Assembly: GCF_027587195.1 (NCBI RefSeq)
Contig: NZ_JAPDDP010000046.1
Location: 1-59,185 of the forward strand
Direction: 5' to 3'
From: Solirubrobacter phytolaccae
Lineage (GTDB): Bacteria > Actinomycetota > Thermoleophilia > Solirubrobacterales > Solirubrobacteraceae
DNA length: 59,185 nucleotides
Shown piece by piece: positions 18,179 through 26,594 of the stretch. How positions within the stretch are numbered: position 1 is the first letter of the stretch; every line of letters starts with the position of its first letter. A program made the translations under genes and the position numbers. Below the pieces are notes generated by a model, which saw nothing but the letters and a program-made list of their open reading frames with translations, searched no databases and was not told where the DNA came from.

Positions 18179-18971
18179 GGGACCGCAGTTCTGGGCCGGC
18201 GCGCCGTGCGCCGTGCTCGACGAGTATGGGACGTTCGTCGTCGGCTACCGCGTCCGCAACGGACCGGACACCACCGACGAGACCGTGATCGCGCGCTCCG
18301 TCGACGGCGAGACGCTGGAGACGGTGCTCGTGCTGCCCCAGGACCACTTCGGCGCGCAGTGGACCGAGCGCCCCGCGCTCGCCCGGACCGAGGCCGGCTG
18401 GCGCCTGTGGGCGAGCTGCGCCACGCCCGGGACGAAGCACTGGTGGATCGCCGTGCTGGAGGCGCCGACGCTGGAGGGCCTTGCCGCTGCGGAGATCAGC
18501 GTCGCCTTCGCCGGCGACGAGGCGACCGCCGTCAAGGACCCGATCATCCGCCGTGCCGGCTCGGGTTGGGAGGCGTGGATCTGCTGCCACCTGCTCGACG
18601 TCCCGGGCGAGGAGGACCGCATGAACACGGCCTACGCCACCAGCGCCGACGGCTGGACCTGGGACTGGCACGGCACCGTCCTCGAGGGCCGCCCGGGCAC
18701 GTGGTCCCAGCGCGGCGCGCGCCTCACGACGGTCCTGCCCGACGGCCGCGCGGCCTACGACGCCCGCGCCTCCGAGGCCGAGAACTGGTTCGAGCGCACA
18801 GGCGTCACCGTGCGCGACGGCGACCGCTTCGAGGCGAGTGGCGAGCCGCTCGCGGACGTCCGCTACCTCGAGGTCCTCCCGCTCTCCGACGGCTACCGGA
18901 TCTGGTACGAGGCGCGCCTCCCGGACGAGTCGCACGAGCTGCGTACCGAGCGGCTACGCGCCACGAAGTAG
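18117..18971 (+). CDS. Beta-propeller glycosidase-like protein
   Basis: 284 residues, no signal peptide. Repeated Trp/Asp-rich strands (for example VVGYRVRNG, WRLWASC, WEAWICCH, YRIWYEA) and motifs like VKDPIIRR and YATSADGWTW match the five-bladed propeller of GH43/GH32/GH130-type proteins, where the D-P motif often lies at the active site. Whether it is a hydrolase, phosphorylase or only a sugar binder cannot be told. Two starts are possible, ATG 18108 and ATG 18117, both inside the end of the GGDEF gene, so the two are translationally linked. Coupling of cyclic di-GMP signalling to a glycan enzyme is an inference. Confidence 0.65.
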   Translation: MTDFPLPGSATPTVAAPAPGRGPQFWAGAPCAVLDEYGTFVVGYRVRNGPDTTDETVIARSVDGETLETVLVLPQDHFGAQWTERPALARTEAGWRLWASCATPGTKHWWIAVLEAPTLEGLAAAEISVAFAGDEATAVKDPIIRRAGSGWEAWICCHLLDVPGEEDRMNTAYATSADGWTWDWHGTVLEGRPGTWSQRGARLTTVLPDGRAAYDARASEAENWFERTGVTVRDGDRFEASGEPLADVRYLEVLPLSDGYRIWYEARLPDESHELRTERLRATK

Positions 18972-18976
18972 GTCAC

Positions 18977-19003
18977 TGTCGATATCGGGATCGCCCGGTC
19001 GTC
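18977..19003 (+). promoter_or_regulatory. Candidate ECF42-type promoter for the DGPF gene
   Basis: TGTCGA (18977-18982), 17 nt, then CGTC (19000-19003). From memory, ECF42 sigma factors recognise TGTCGA at -35 and CG(A/T)C at -10 in front of DGPF genes. It lies 35 nt upstream of the DGPF start, leaving room for the AAGGAG ribosome site at 19023-19028. Autoregulation by the downstream sigma factor is inferred. Confidence 0.6.
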
Positions 19004-19038
19004 GCGCTTGTAGATCCCAACCAAGGAGACTGCTGGCA

Positions 19039-19410
19039 ATGGCTCGATTCCTGCTCTTCATGTACCCCGTCATCAGCGACGAGGAGTACGCCGCCGGACC
19101 GTCGCTCGAGGACGTCGAGGCGATGAACAAGTTCAACCAGGCGCTGTCGGACGCGGGTGCGCTGCTCGGCGCGGACGGGCTGGCGCCCGAGTACACGCGC
19201 GTGAGCGAGGGCGGCGTGACCGACGGGCCGTTCAGCGAGGCCAAGGAGCTCGTCGGCGGCTACTGGATCATCCAGGCCAAGGACCAGGCCGAGGCGGTCG
19301 AGTGGACCAAGCGGATCCCGCTCTCGGGGCAGTCGTTCGTCGAGGTCCGCCGGATCTACGAGATGGAGGACTTCAGCGAGGACATCGCGGCGGCCGCCGA
19401 GATCAAGTAG
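19039..19410 (+). CDS. DGPF/YCII-related protein paired with ECF42 sigma factor
   Basis: 123 residues, a single ferredoxin-like YCII domain. The diagnostic DGPF motif is at residues 62-65, followed by SEAKE and the conserved GGYWII. Proteins of this family are encoded beside ECF42 sigma factors and are their usual regulon members; their biochemical role is not established. The ATG has AAGGAG at 19023-19028. The stop codon TAG is itself the first three bases of a 21-bp inverted repeat whose other arm ends just before the sigma-factor start. Confidence 0.9.
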   Translation: MARFLLFMYPVISDEEYAAGPSLEDVEAMNKFNQALSDAGALLGADGLAPEYTRVSEGGVTDGPFSEAKELVGGYWIIQAKDQAEAVEWTKRIPLSGQSFVEVRRIYEMEDFSEDIAAAAEIK

Positions 19411-19573
19411 TGCCCCGAGTCGGAAGTTCGCGGGCGCCTACCGGACGTCTCGCCGCGCCTGGCGGCCGCCGGCGATCCCGCACGTACCACCAGTATGCGC
19501 TGGAATCACCAGCGGACCCAGCCACGACGATCGGGCCCGCTATGCACGCGCCAACTTCCGACTCGGGACACTA
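19408..19573. repeat. 21-bp inverted repeat spanning the DGPF-sigma intergenic gap
   Basis: Arms 19408-19428 and 19553-19573 are reverse complements with one mismatch (position 19413 against 19568). The inner 15 bp, CCCGAGTCGGAAGTT and AACTTCCGACTCGGG, are perfect. The left arm begins at the DGPF stop codon and the right arm ends 1 nt before the sigma GTG. Inside lie a further hairpin CGCTGG-AATCA-CCAGCG (19498-19514) and the palindrome GGCGGCCGCC. No T-run follows, so a simple terminator is unlikely. It could be a long-range mRNA stem that hides the sigma start region, or a small mobile element; no clear target duplication is seen. Confidence 0.85.
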
Positions 19574-19574
19574 G

Positions 19575-20801
19575 GTGTCATCGCGCGAGGCCATCGAGGC
19601 GGTCTGGCGGATCGAGTCCGCCCGGCTCATCGGTGGCCTCGCGCGGATGGTGCGGGACGTCGGCGTCGCCGAGGACCTCGCGCAGGACGCGCTGGTGGCG
19701 GCGCTGGAGACGTGGCCGCGGTCGGGCGTCCCGGACAACCCGGGCGCCTGGCTGATGGCCACCGCGAAGCACCGCGCGATCGACCTCATGCGCCGCAACC
19801 AGCGGCTGGCGACCAAGCAGGAGGAGCTCGCGTGGGAGCTCGGCGTGCAGCTGGCGATGACGCGCGTCGAGCGGCCCGGCGACGAGATCGGCGACGACGT
19901 GCTCGCGCTGATGTTCACCTGCTGCCACCCGGTGCTGAAGGTCGAGGCGCGCGTGGCGCTCACGCTGCGGATGCTCGGCGGCCTCACCACGCCCGCGATC
20001 GCGCGCGCGTTCCTCGTGCCTGAGGCGACGGTCGCGCAGCGGATCGTCCGTGCCAAGCGCGCGCTGGCCGACGAGCACGTGCGCTTCGAGGTCCCGGAAG
20101 GCGACCAGCTCGCCCCACGGCTCGCGAGCGTCCTCGAAGTCGTCTACCTGATCTTCAACGAGGGCTATACGGCGTCCGCCGGCGAGGACTGGATGCGGCC
20201 CGACCTGTGCGAGGACGCGCTGCGGCTCGGCCGCATCCTGGCGCGGCTGGCGCCCGGCGCCTCCGAGGCGCACGGGCTCGTCGCGCTGATGGAGATCCAG
20301 GCGTCACGCCTACACGCGCGGACCGACCGGGCCGGCAACCCGATCCTGCTACTCGACCAGGACCGCCGCCGCTGGGATCCGCTGCTGATCCGCCGCGGGC
20401 TCGAAGCGTTGGCGAACGCCGAGCGGCTGGGGCTCGGCCCGTACGGCCTGCAGGCCGCGATCGCCGCCTGCCACGCCCGTGCGCGCCGCCCCGAGGACAC
20501 CGACTGGTACCGGATCACGGCGCTCTACGAGCAGCTCGCGCGCCTGTCCCCCAGCCCGGTCGTGGAGCTCAACCGCGCCGTCGCGATCGGGATGGCGTTC
20601 GGCCCGGCCGCCGGCCTCGCGCACGTGGACCAGCTGCGCGACGCGCTCCCGAGCTACCACCTGCTGCCGAGCGTGCGCGCCGACCTGCTCGCCAAGCTCG
20701 GTCGCGCGGACGAGGCGCGCGCGGAGCTGGAGCTCGCCGCCACCCTCACCGACAACGCCGCCGAGCAGCAGCTCCTTCGCACGCGCGCCGCCGCCCTGTA
20801 A
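19575..20801 (+). CDS. ECF42-type RNA polymerase sigma factor with C-terminal helical extension
   Basis: 408 residues, about twice the size of a standard ECF factor. Region 2 has VRDVGVAEDLAQDALVAAL and HRAIDLMRR; region 4 has the LGGLTTPAIARAF and EATVAQRIVRAKRAL helices. The long extension (about 185-408) carries YLIFNEGYTAS and RPDLCEDALRLGR and ends in TPR-like helices, the hallmark of the ECF42 group, which has no classical anti-sigma factor and is thought to be controlled through this extension. The DGPF gene upstream is its typical partner. The GTG start sits against the right arm of the 21-bp inverted repeat. It may also drive the flavoprotein gene 36 nt downstream. Confidence 0.9.
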   Translation: MSSREAIEAVWRIESARLIGGLARMVRDVGVAEDLAQDALVAALETWPRSGVPDNPGAWLMATAKHRAIDLMRRNQRLATKQEELAWELGVQLAMTRVERPGDEIGDDVLALMFTCCHPVLKVEARVALTLRMLGGLTTPAIARAFLVPEATVAQRIVRAKRALADEHVRFEVPEGDQLAPRLASVLEVVYLIFNEGYTASAGEDWMRPDLCEDALRLGRILARLAPGASEAHGLVALMEIQASRLHARTDRAGNPILLLDQDRRRWDPLLIRRGLEALANAERLGLGPYGLQAAIAACHARARRPEDTDWYRITALYEQLARLSPSPVVELNRAVAIGMAFGPAAGLAHVDQLRDALPSYHLLPSVRADLLAKLGRADEARAELELAATLTDNAAEQQLLRTRAAAL

Positions 20802-20837
20802 CGTCCGCGAGGTCACCGGCAGGGGGAGGAGAGACCC

Positions 20838-22613
20838 GTGAGCGACGTCGACCAGTGGTTGTCCGAGTTCGACACTGCACTGCGTGCAAACGACACCGCG
20901 GGAGCCGCGGCGCTGTTCCACGAGGAGAGCTTCTGGCGCGACCTCGTCGCGTTCACGTGGAACCTCAAGACCGTCGAGGGCCCGAGCGAGATCGAGGCGA
21001 TGCTCGACGCCACGCTCGAGCACACGCAGCCCACCAACTGGCATACGACGGAGCCGCCGGACACCGCGGACGGCATCACGACGGCCTGGATCGCGTTCGA
21101 GACCGCAACCGGCCGCGGCAACGGCCTGCTCCGCCTCAGAGACGGCAAGGCGTGGACGCTGCTCACCGCGCTCTACGAGCTCAAGGGGCACGAGGAGCCG
21201 AAGGGCACGCATCGGCCGAAGGGCGTTATCCACGGCGCCGACCCGGACCGCGTGACCTGGCTCGAGGATCGGCAACGCGAGGCGGAGGAGCTCGGCTACA
21301 GCGTCGACCCCGAGGTCGTGATCGTGGGCGGCGGCCAGGGCGCGATCGGCCTCGGCGCGCGGCTGCGCCAGCTCGGCGTGCCGACGATCATCTGCGAGCG
21401 CAACGAGCGCCCCGGTGACAGCTGGCGCCGGCGCTACAAGTCGCTGTGCCTGCACGACCCGGTCTGGTACGACCACCTGCCGTACATCAAGTTCCCCGAG
21501 AACTGGCCCGTGTTCTCGCCCAAGGACAAGATCGGCGACTGGCTCGAGATGTACACGCGGGTGATGGAGCTCAACTACTGGGGCTCGACCACCGTGCGGA
21601 GCGCCTCGTACGACCCCGACGAGGCGCGCTGGACGGTGCAGGTCGAGCGCGCCGGCCAGGCGATCACGCTCCGCCCGCGCCAGCTCGTGCTCGCCACCGG
21701 CATGTCCTCGCAGCCGAACCTGCCGGTGATCGACGGCATGGACGTCTTCAAGGGCGACCAGCACCACTCGTCCAAGCACCCCGGCCCGGATGCGTACGCC
21801 GGCAGGAAGTGCGTCGTCATCGGGTCCAACAACTCCGCCCACGACATCTGCGCGGCGCTGTGGGAGGCGGGCGCGGACGTGACGATGGTGCAGCGCTCCT
21901 CCACGCACATCGTCCGCAGCAACACGCTGATGGAGATCGGCCTCGGCGCGCTCTACTCCGAGGAAGCCGTCGCGGCCGGCGTCACGACCGAGAAGGCCGA
22001 CCTCATCTTCGCCAGCCTCCCCTACCGGATCCTGCACGAGTTCCAGATCCCGCTCTACGACCAGATGCGCGAGCGCGACAAGGACTTCTACGACCGGCTT
22101 GAGGCCGTCGGCTTCCAGCTCGACTGGGGCGAGGACGGCTCCGGCCTGTTCATGAAGTACCTGCGTCGCGGCTCGGGCTACTACATCGACGTGGGTGCGT
22201 CAGAGCTCGTCGCCGACGGCAAGATCAAGCTCGCCCACGGCAAGGTCGCGCGGCTCACTGAGCACGCCGTCGAGCTCGAGGACGGCACCACGCTCGAGGC
22301 CGACCTGGTCGTCTACGCCACGGGCTACAACTCGATGAACGGCTGGGCCGCCGAGCTGATCTCCCAGGACGTCGCGGACACGGTCGGCAAGGTCTGGGGC
22401 CTCGGGTCGGATACGACCAAGGACCCCGGTCCGTGGGAGGGCGAGCAGCGCAACATGTGGAAGCCGACCCGGCAGGACCAGCTGTGGTTCCACGGCGGCA
22501 ACCTGCACCAGTCGCGCCACTACTCGCTCTACCTCGCGCTGCAGCTCAAGGCCCGCATGGAGGGCGTCGAGACGCCCGTCTACGGGCTACAGGAGGTCCA
22601 TCACCTAGCGTGA
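20838..22613 (+). CDS. Flavin-dependent monooxygenase with N-terminal NTF2-like domain
   Basis: 591 residues in two parts. Residues 1-130 resemble a SnoaL/NTF2-like fold (a leading helix with tandem acidic residues, then WRDLVAFTW). The remainder is an FAD-binding monooxygenase: first dinucleotide motif GGGQGAIGLG near 165, the second NAD(P)H site GSNNSAHD near 329, and ATGYNS near 495, as in flavin-containing and Baeyer-Villiger-type monooxygenases. The natural substrate is unknown. GTG at 20838 follows GGGGGAGGAGAG, a strong ribosome site. Its 3' end overlaps the convergent permease gene by 9 nt. Confidence 0.85.
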   Translation: MSDVDQWLSEFDTALRANDTAGAAALFHEESFWRDLVAFTWNLKTVEGPSEIEAMLDATLEHTQPTNWHTTEPPDTADGITTAWIAFETATGRGNGLLRLRDGKAWTLLTALYELKGHEEPKGTHRPKGVIHGADPDRVTWLEDRQREAEELGYSVDPEVVIVGGGQGAIGLGARLRQLGVPTIICERNERPGDSWRRRYKSLCLHDPVWYDHLPYIKFPENWPVFSPKDKIGDWLEMYTRVMELNYWGSTTVRSASYDPDEARWTVQVERAGQAITLRPRQLVLATGMSSQPNLPVIDGMDVFKGDQHHSSKHPGPDAYAGRKCVVIGSNNSAHDICAALWEAGADVTMVQRSSTHIVRSNTLMEIGLGALYSEEAVAAGVTTEKADLIFASLPYRILHEFQIPLYDQMRERDKDFYDRLEAVGFQLDWGEDGSGLFMKYLRRGSGYYIDVGASELVADGKIKLAHGKVARLTEHAVELEDGTTLEADLVVYATGYNSMNGWAAELISQDVADTVGKVWGLGSDTTKDPGPWEGEQRNMWKPTRQDQLWFHGGNLHQSRHYSLYLALQLKARMEGVETPVYGLQEVHHLA

Positions 22614-23951
22614 GGACGCCACGCGCTGAACCGCCCACAGGACGATCCCGAGTGCCACCAGCGCACCCGCGTAGGCGAAGTACTCGGGGTTGTCCGACGC
22701 GCGACGGATGAGCAGGAAGACGATGATCACGACCGAGGCGACGGGGATCACGCTCGGCGCCTGGAAGTGCGGGTGCGCGCCGGGGTCGGGGCGCAGCACG
22801 AGCACGGCGACGTTGACGATGGCGAAGACGAACAGCAGCAGGGTCGTCGTCGTGCCGGCGAGGTCGCTGAGGTCGCCGAGCGAGGCCAGCAGCATGGCCA
22901 GCCCGGTCGTGAAGATGATCGCCGCGATCGGCGTGTGCCGGCCGCTGTGCACGCGGTCGAAGATCCGCGGCACGACGCCGCGGACCGACATCCCGTAGAC
23001 GAGCCGGGAGGCCATGATCATGTTGATCAGCGCGCCGTTGGCGACCGCCAGCAGCGCGATCCCGGCGAAGAGCTTGGTCGGGACGCCGAGCGGGCCTTCG
23101 CGCACGACCTCGAGCAGCGGACCGTCGCTGTCGGTGAGCTGCTGCGTCGGCACGACCATGGACGCCGTGAAGGTCACCAGCAGGTAGATCACGCCCGCGA
23201 TCAGCAGGCCGCCGAACAGCGCCTTGGGGAAGTTGCGCGCCGGGTCCTTGGTCTCCTCGGCGACGTTGACCGCGTCCTCGAAGCCGATCAGCGCGTAGAA
23301 GGACAGCGCGGCGCCGCCGACGATCGCCAGCGCCACGTTCTCGCCCGCAGGGAAGTCCAGGTTACGGCCGGCGTCACCGTCGCCGTTGGCGAGCGCGGCG
23401 ACGCCGATGACGACGATGATCACGAGGCCGAGCACCTCGATCCCCGTCAGCACCATGTTGAGCTTGATCGACTCGCTGATCCCGCGGAAGTTGATGAGCG
23501 CGACGATCAGCAGGAAGCCGATCGCCACGAGCACGACCGGCAGCTCGACGAACTCCGACAGGTAGTCGCCCGCGAACGCCTTCGACAGGGTCGCCGCGGA
23601 GGCGATCCCCGAGCACATGACCGCGAACGCGATCACGAACGTCAGCAGCGGCACCTTGAAGGCGGTGTCGACGTAGGTCGCGGCGCCGCCCGCCGCCGGG
23701 TACTTCGTGACCAGCTCCGCGTAGGAGAAGGCGGTCATGATCGCGAGGATGGTCGCGAACAGGAACGCGGTCCAGATCGCGCCGCCGGTCTCCCCCGCGA
23801 CGACGCCGACGAGGGCGTAGATGCCGGCGCCGAGCACGTCGCCGACGACGAACACCAGCAGCATCCCCGGCCCGATCACCCGCTTGAGCGGCGTCTCGAA
23901 CTCGCCGGTCTCCGGGTTCAGATCTGCGCGGGGTGGTTCGGCGACGGCCAT
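22605..23951 (-). CDS. APC-family amino acid permease
   Basis: 448 residues with about 12 hydrophobic helices. Helix 1 carries GDVLGAGIYALVG, the unwound GxG segment that binds the amino-group and carboxylate of the substrate in APC transporters; helix 6 has ALIGFEDAVNVAEE, another conserved APC feature. It resembles cationic amino acid/polyamine-type permeases; the substrate is not certain. A TAACGC sequence 7 nt before the ATG is close to, but not a full match for, the leaderless -10 pattern seen elsewhere. The gene stands alone and converges with the monooxygenase gene. Confidence 0.85.
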   Translation of the reverse strand: MAVAEPPRADLNPETGEFETPLKRVIGPGMLLVFVVGDVLGAGIYALVGVVAGETGGAIWTAFLFATILAIMTAFSYAELVTKYPAAGGAATYVDTAFKVPLLTFVIAFAVMCSGIASAATLSKAFAGDYLSEFVELPVVLVAIGFLLIVALINFRGISESIKLNMVLTGIEVLGLVIIVVIGVAALANGDGDAGRNLDFPAGENVALAIVGGAALSFYALIGFEDAVNVAEETKDPARNFPKALFGGLLIAGVIYLLVTFTASMVVPTQQLTDSDGPLLEVVREGPLGVPTKLFAGIALLAVANGALINMIMASRLVYGMSVRGVVPRIFDRVHSGRHTPIAAIIFTTGLAMLLASLGDLSDLAGTTTTLLLFVFAIVNVAVLVLRPDPGAHPHFQAPSVIPVASVVIIVFLLIRRASDNPEYFAYAGALVALGIVLWAVQRVASSR

Positions 23952-24035
23952 AGGGCGGGCGTTACCCAGGGCGAGTATCCACCCAAAGGGACCGACGAGC
24001 CAAGCCCTGGGGCCCGCCGGTCCGAACTAGGACGG

Positions 24036-24335
24036 TCAGGGGGCGGGCGGACGCTCCGGCGACATGCCGGTGCGACGCAGCACGAAGCCCGCGAGCGGCA
24101 GCACGATGAGCACGCCGATGACCGCGGAGAGGAGGCCGCCGAGGTCGAAGACGTCCTCGTCGCCGATCCCGAGCAGGTAGGTGAACAGGAACCAGCCGAC
24201 GGCCGCGCCGAGCAGGCCGATGACGAGGGAGACGAGCCACGAAGTGGGCCCGTTCATGTGACGGAAGACATCGCCGGGCATGAGAAGCCGCCCGATGATG
24301 CCGGCAAGGAATCCAAGGATGAGTGCGCCGATCAT
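24036..24335 (-). CDS. GlsB/YeaQ/YmgE-type small membrane protein
   Basis: 99 residues with three hydrophobic helices and the glycine pattern of the transglycosylase-associated family: GALILGFLAGIIGRLLMPG at the start and LVIGLLGAAVGWFLF in the middle. Members are envelope-stress proteins of unclear biochemistry. Between helices 2 and 3 there is an acidic loop (GIGDEDVFDLG). It is divergent from the glyoxalase-like gene, and their starts lie only 32 nt apart, so the promoters must overlap. Confidence 0.85.
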   Translation of the reverse strand: MIGALILGFLAGIIGRLLMPGDVFRHMNGPTSWLVSLVIGLLGAAVGWFLFTYLLGIGDEDVFDLGGLLSAVIGVLIVLPLAGFVLRRTGMSPERPPAP

Positions 24336-24354
24336 CCCGAGGCCCTACCCCGGC

Positions 24355-24360
24355 TAGGCT
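24355..24360 (+). promoter_or_regulatory. -10 box TAGGCT, leaderless glyoxalase-like gene
   Basis: TAGGCT, 7 nt, then ATG at 24368, with no ribosome-binding sequence. Confidence 0.55.
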
Positions 24361-24367
24361 CCGGATC

Positions 24368-24931
24368 ATGCGCCTCGACCACGTCATCTACGGCACGAGC
24401 GACCTCGACGCGGCCAGTGAGCGGATGCGCGCGCTCGGCCTGGAGGTGCGGCCCGGCGGCGTGCACGAGGGCCAGGGCACGCACAACCGGATCGTCCCGC
24501 TCGGTGAGACCTACCTGGAGCTGATGGCGATCGGCGACCGCGACGAGGCCGCCGCGCACCCGTTCGGCAGCCGCGTGCTGGCGCGCATCGAAGCGGGCGA
24601 CGGGCTGATCGGCTGGGCCGTGCGCGTGGAGAGCGTCGAAGCGGTCGCGGAGCGGCTCGGCACGCGCGTGTCGACGATCCGCCGCGCGGGCCTGGAGGGC
24701 AAGCTGACCGGCGTCGAGGAGGCGCTCGACGAGCCGACGCTGCCGTTCTTCATCCAGGGCACGTCGCGGCCCGGCGAGGGTGGCGCCCCGGAGCTCACCT
24801 TCATCGAGGTCGCCGGCGACGCGGACCGGCTCGGCCGCTGGCTCGACGGCGCCGACCTCGGCGTGCGCGTCGTCGATGGCGCGCCGGCGGTGCGCGCCAT
24901 CGGCCTCGGCGAGCAGACGTTCAGGCCGTAG
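24368..24931 (+). CDS. Glyoxalase-like (VOC superfamily) protein
   Basis: 187 residues. It opens with LDHVIYGTSDLDAA, the first beta-alpha-beta unit of VOC proteins, and has YLELMAI with the conserved Glu used for metal binding in many members, and HNRIV before it. The layout (one VOC module plus a longer C-terminal half with FFIQG and LTFIEV) matches the glyoxalase-like domain family (PF13468). The substrate is unknown. The last 11 nt overlap the convergent acyl-CoA ligase gene. Confidence 0.75.
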   Translation: MRLDHVIYGTSDLDAASERMRALGLEVRPGGVHEGQGTHNRIVPLGETYLELMAIGDRDEAAAHPFGSRVLARIEAGDGLIGWAVRVESVEAVAERLGTRVSTIRRAGLEGKLTGVEEALDEPTLPFFIQGTSRPGEGGAPELTFIEVAGDADRLGRWLDGADLGVRVVDGAPAVRAIGLGEQTFRP

Positions 24932-26543
24932 CCTTGCGCTCCGCGAACTGCTCGCGGAGCGTCTTCTTGGAGAACTTGCCCACGGACGTCTTGGGCACCT
25001 CCTCGATGATCTCCAGGTCGTTCGGGAGCCACCACTTGGGCACGCGCTCGGCCAGGAACTCGCGCAGCTCGTCCAGCGTGACCTCCTCCCCGTTCTCCGG
25101 CACCACGCACGCGAGCGGCCGCTCGGACCACTTCTCGTCCGGGATGCCGATCACCGCGGCCTCGGCGATCTTCGGGTGGGCCATGATCGCGTTCTCGAGC
25201 TCGACGGACGAGATCCACTCGCCGCCGGACTTGACGAGGTCCTTCGTGCGGTCCACCAGGCGCACGTAGCCGTTGGGCGAGATCGTCGCCACGTCGCCCG
25301 TGCGCAGCCAGCCGTCCTCGGTGAAGGAGTCGTCGGAGCGCTCGTCGTTGTAATAGGCGCGGGCGATCCACGGCCCGATCGCCTGCAGCTCGCCGCGTGC
25401 CTCGCCGTCCCAGGGCAGCTCCTCGCCCGTGGCGGGATCGGCGATCCGCAGCTCGACCAGCGGGATCGGCGTGCCCTGCGCCGCGCGCAGGTCCGCCAGC
25501 TCCTCGTCGGAGGCGTCCGCGAACTGCGACTTGATCCGCCCGGTCGTCGCGACCGGCGAGGTCTCGGTCATGCCCCAGGCCTGCAGGATCGGCAGCCCGA
25601 CCTGCTCGCGGTAGGCCTCGCTGAGCGACTTCGGCACCGCGGACCCGCCGCACACGATGTCCCGTAGAGACGACAGGTCCCGTCCCTTGAGCTCCGGCAG
25701 CACGCCCATCCAGATCGTCGGCACGCCCGCGGCCAGCGTCACCTTCTCGCCCTCCATCAGCTCCGCGATCGCGGCGGGCTGCATCTTCGGGCCGGGCATC
25801 ACGAGGTTCGCGCCCGCCATCACCGCCGCCTGGCACAGGCCCCAGGCGTTGGCGTGGAACATCGGGACGACCGGCATCACGCGGTCCTTCTCGGAGACCG
25901 CGGCCGCGTCGACCACGAGCGCGCCCATCGAGTGCAGGACGGTCGAGCGGTGCGAGTAGACGACGCCCTTCGGATGGCCGGTCGTGCCGCTCGTGTAACA
26001 CATGGCGGCGGCCTGGTTCTCGTCCTCGAGCACCGGGAACTCGGCGGGGGAGGCGGCCGCGAGCAGCGTCTCGTAGTCCTGCACGCGCGGATCGTCGGGA
26101 ACTTCCTCAGGAACACCGTCGTCCATGACGATCACATGCTTGACGGTGCTCAAGCGATCGACCAAAGGCCAGAACACGCCGAGCAGCGACCGGTCGACGA
26201 ACACGACCTCGTCCTCGGCGTGATCGGCGATGTAGACGATGTCGTCCGGGAACAGGCGGATGTTCAGCGTGTGCAGGACGCGGCCGCTGCAGGGCGCTGC
26301 GAAGTAGAGCTCCAGGTGGCGCGCGGTGTTCCAGGCGAAGGTCGCGACGCGGCCGTCCGGGCTGATCCCCAGCTCGTCGAGCACGGTCGCCAGCTTGCGC
26401 GTGCGCTGCGCCCACTCGCCGTAGGTGATGCGGTCGATGCCACCGGCCTGGACCGTCGCCACCCCCTTGTCCGCGAACAAGCGCTCAGCCCGATTGAAGA
26501 TGTGGGTGAGTGTGAGCGGGTACTGCGACATGAGTCCTTGCAT
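24921..26543 (-). CDS. Fatty acid-CoA ligase (acyl-AMP-forming)
   Basis: 540 residues, the usual length. The ANL signature is complete: P-loop YTSGTTGHPKG (from Y183), WGMTETSP near 320, WLRTGDVATI near 400, and the C-terminal GKFSKK with K523 as the expected catalytic lysine of the adenylation step. It activates a medium- or long-chain fatty acid with ATP and CoA. On the minus strand AAGGAG lies 8 nt before the ATG at 26543. The neighbouring desaturase and cyclopropane synthase genes also act on acyl chains, though on the other strand. Confidence 0.9.
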   Translation of the reverse strand: MQGLMSQYPLTLTHIFNRAERLFADKGVATVQAGGIDRITYGEWAQRTRKLATVLDELGISPDGRVATFAWNTARHLELYFAAPCSGRVLHTLNIRLFPDDIVYIADHAEDEVVFVDRSLLGVFWPLVDRLSTVKHVIVMDDGVPEEVPDDPRVQDYETLLAAASPAEFPVLEDENQAAAMCYTSGTTGHPKGVVYSHRSTVLHSMGALVVDAAAVSEKDRVMPVVPMFHANAWGLCQAAVMAGANLVMPGPKMQPAAIAELMEGEKVTLAAGVPTIWMGVLPELKGRDLSSLRDIVCGGSAVPKSLSEAYREQVGLPILQAWGMTETSPVATTGRIKSQFADASDEELADLRAAQGTPIPLVELRIADPATGEELPWDGEARGELQAIGPWIARAYYNDERSDDSFTEDGWLRTGDVATISPNGYVRLVDRTKDLVKSGGEWISSVELENAIMAHPKIAEAAVIGIPDEKWSERPLACVVPENGEEVTLDELREFLAERVPKWWLPNDLEIIEEVPKTSVGKFSKKTLREQFAERKATA

Positions 26544-26594
26544 GCGGCCTCTCTCCTTCCCGTTCGTCTAGCTCATGTTCCCGTATTTGCTGCC

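Noticed and set aside
19408-19573. Simple intrinsic terminator of the DGPF gene
   Set aside because: Arms are 124 nt apart, there is no T-run, and the downstream gene belongs to the same functional pair.
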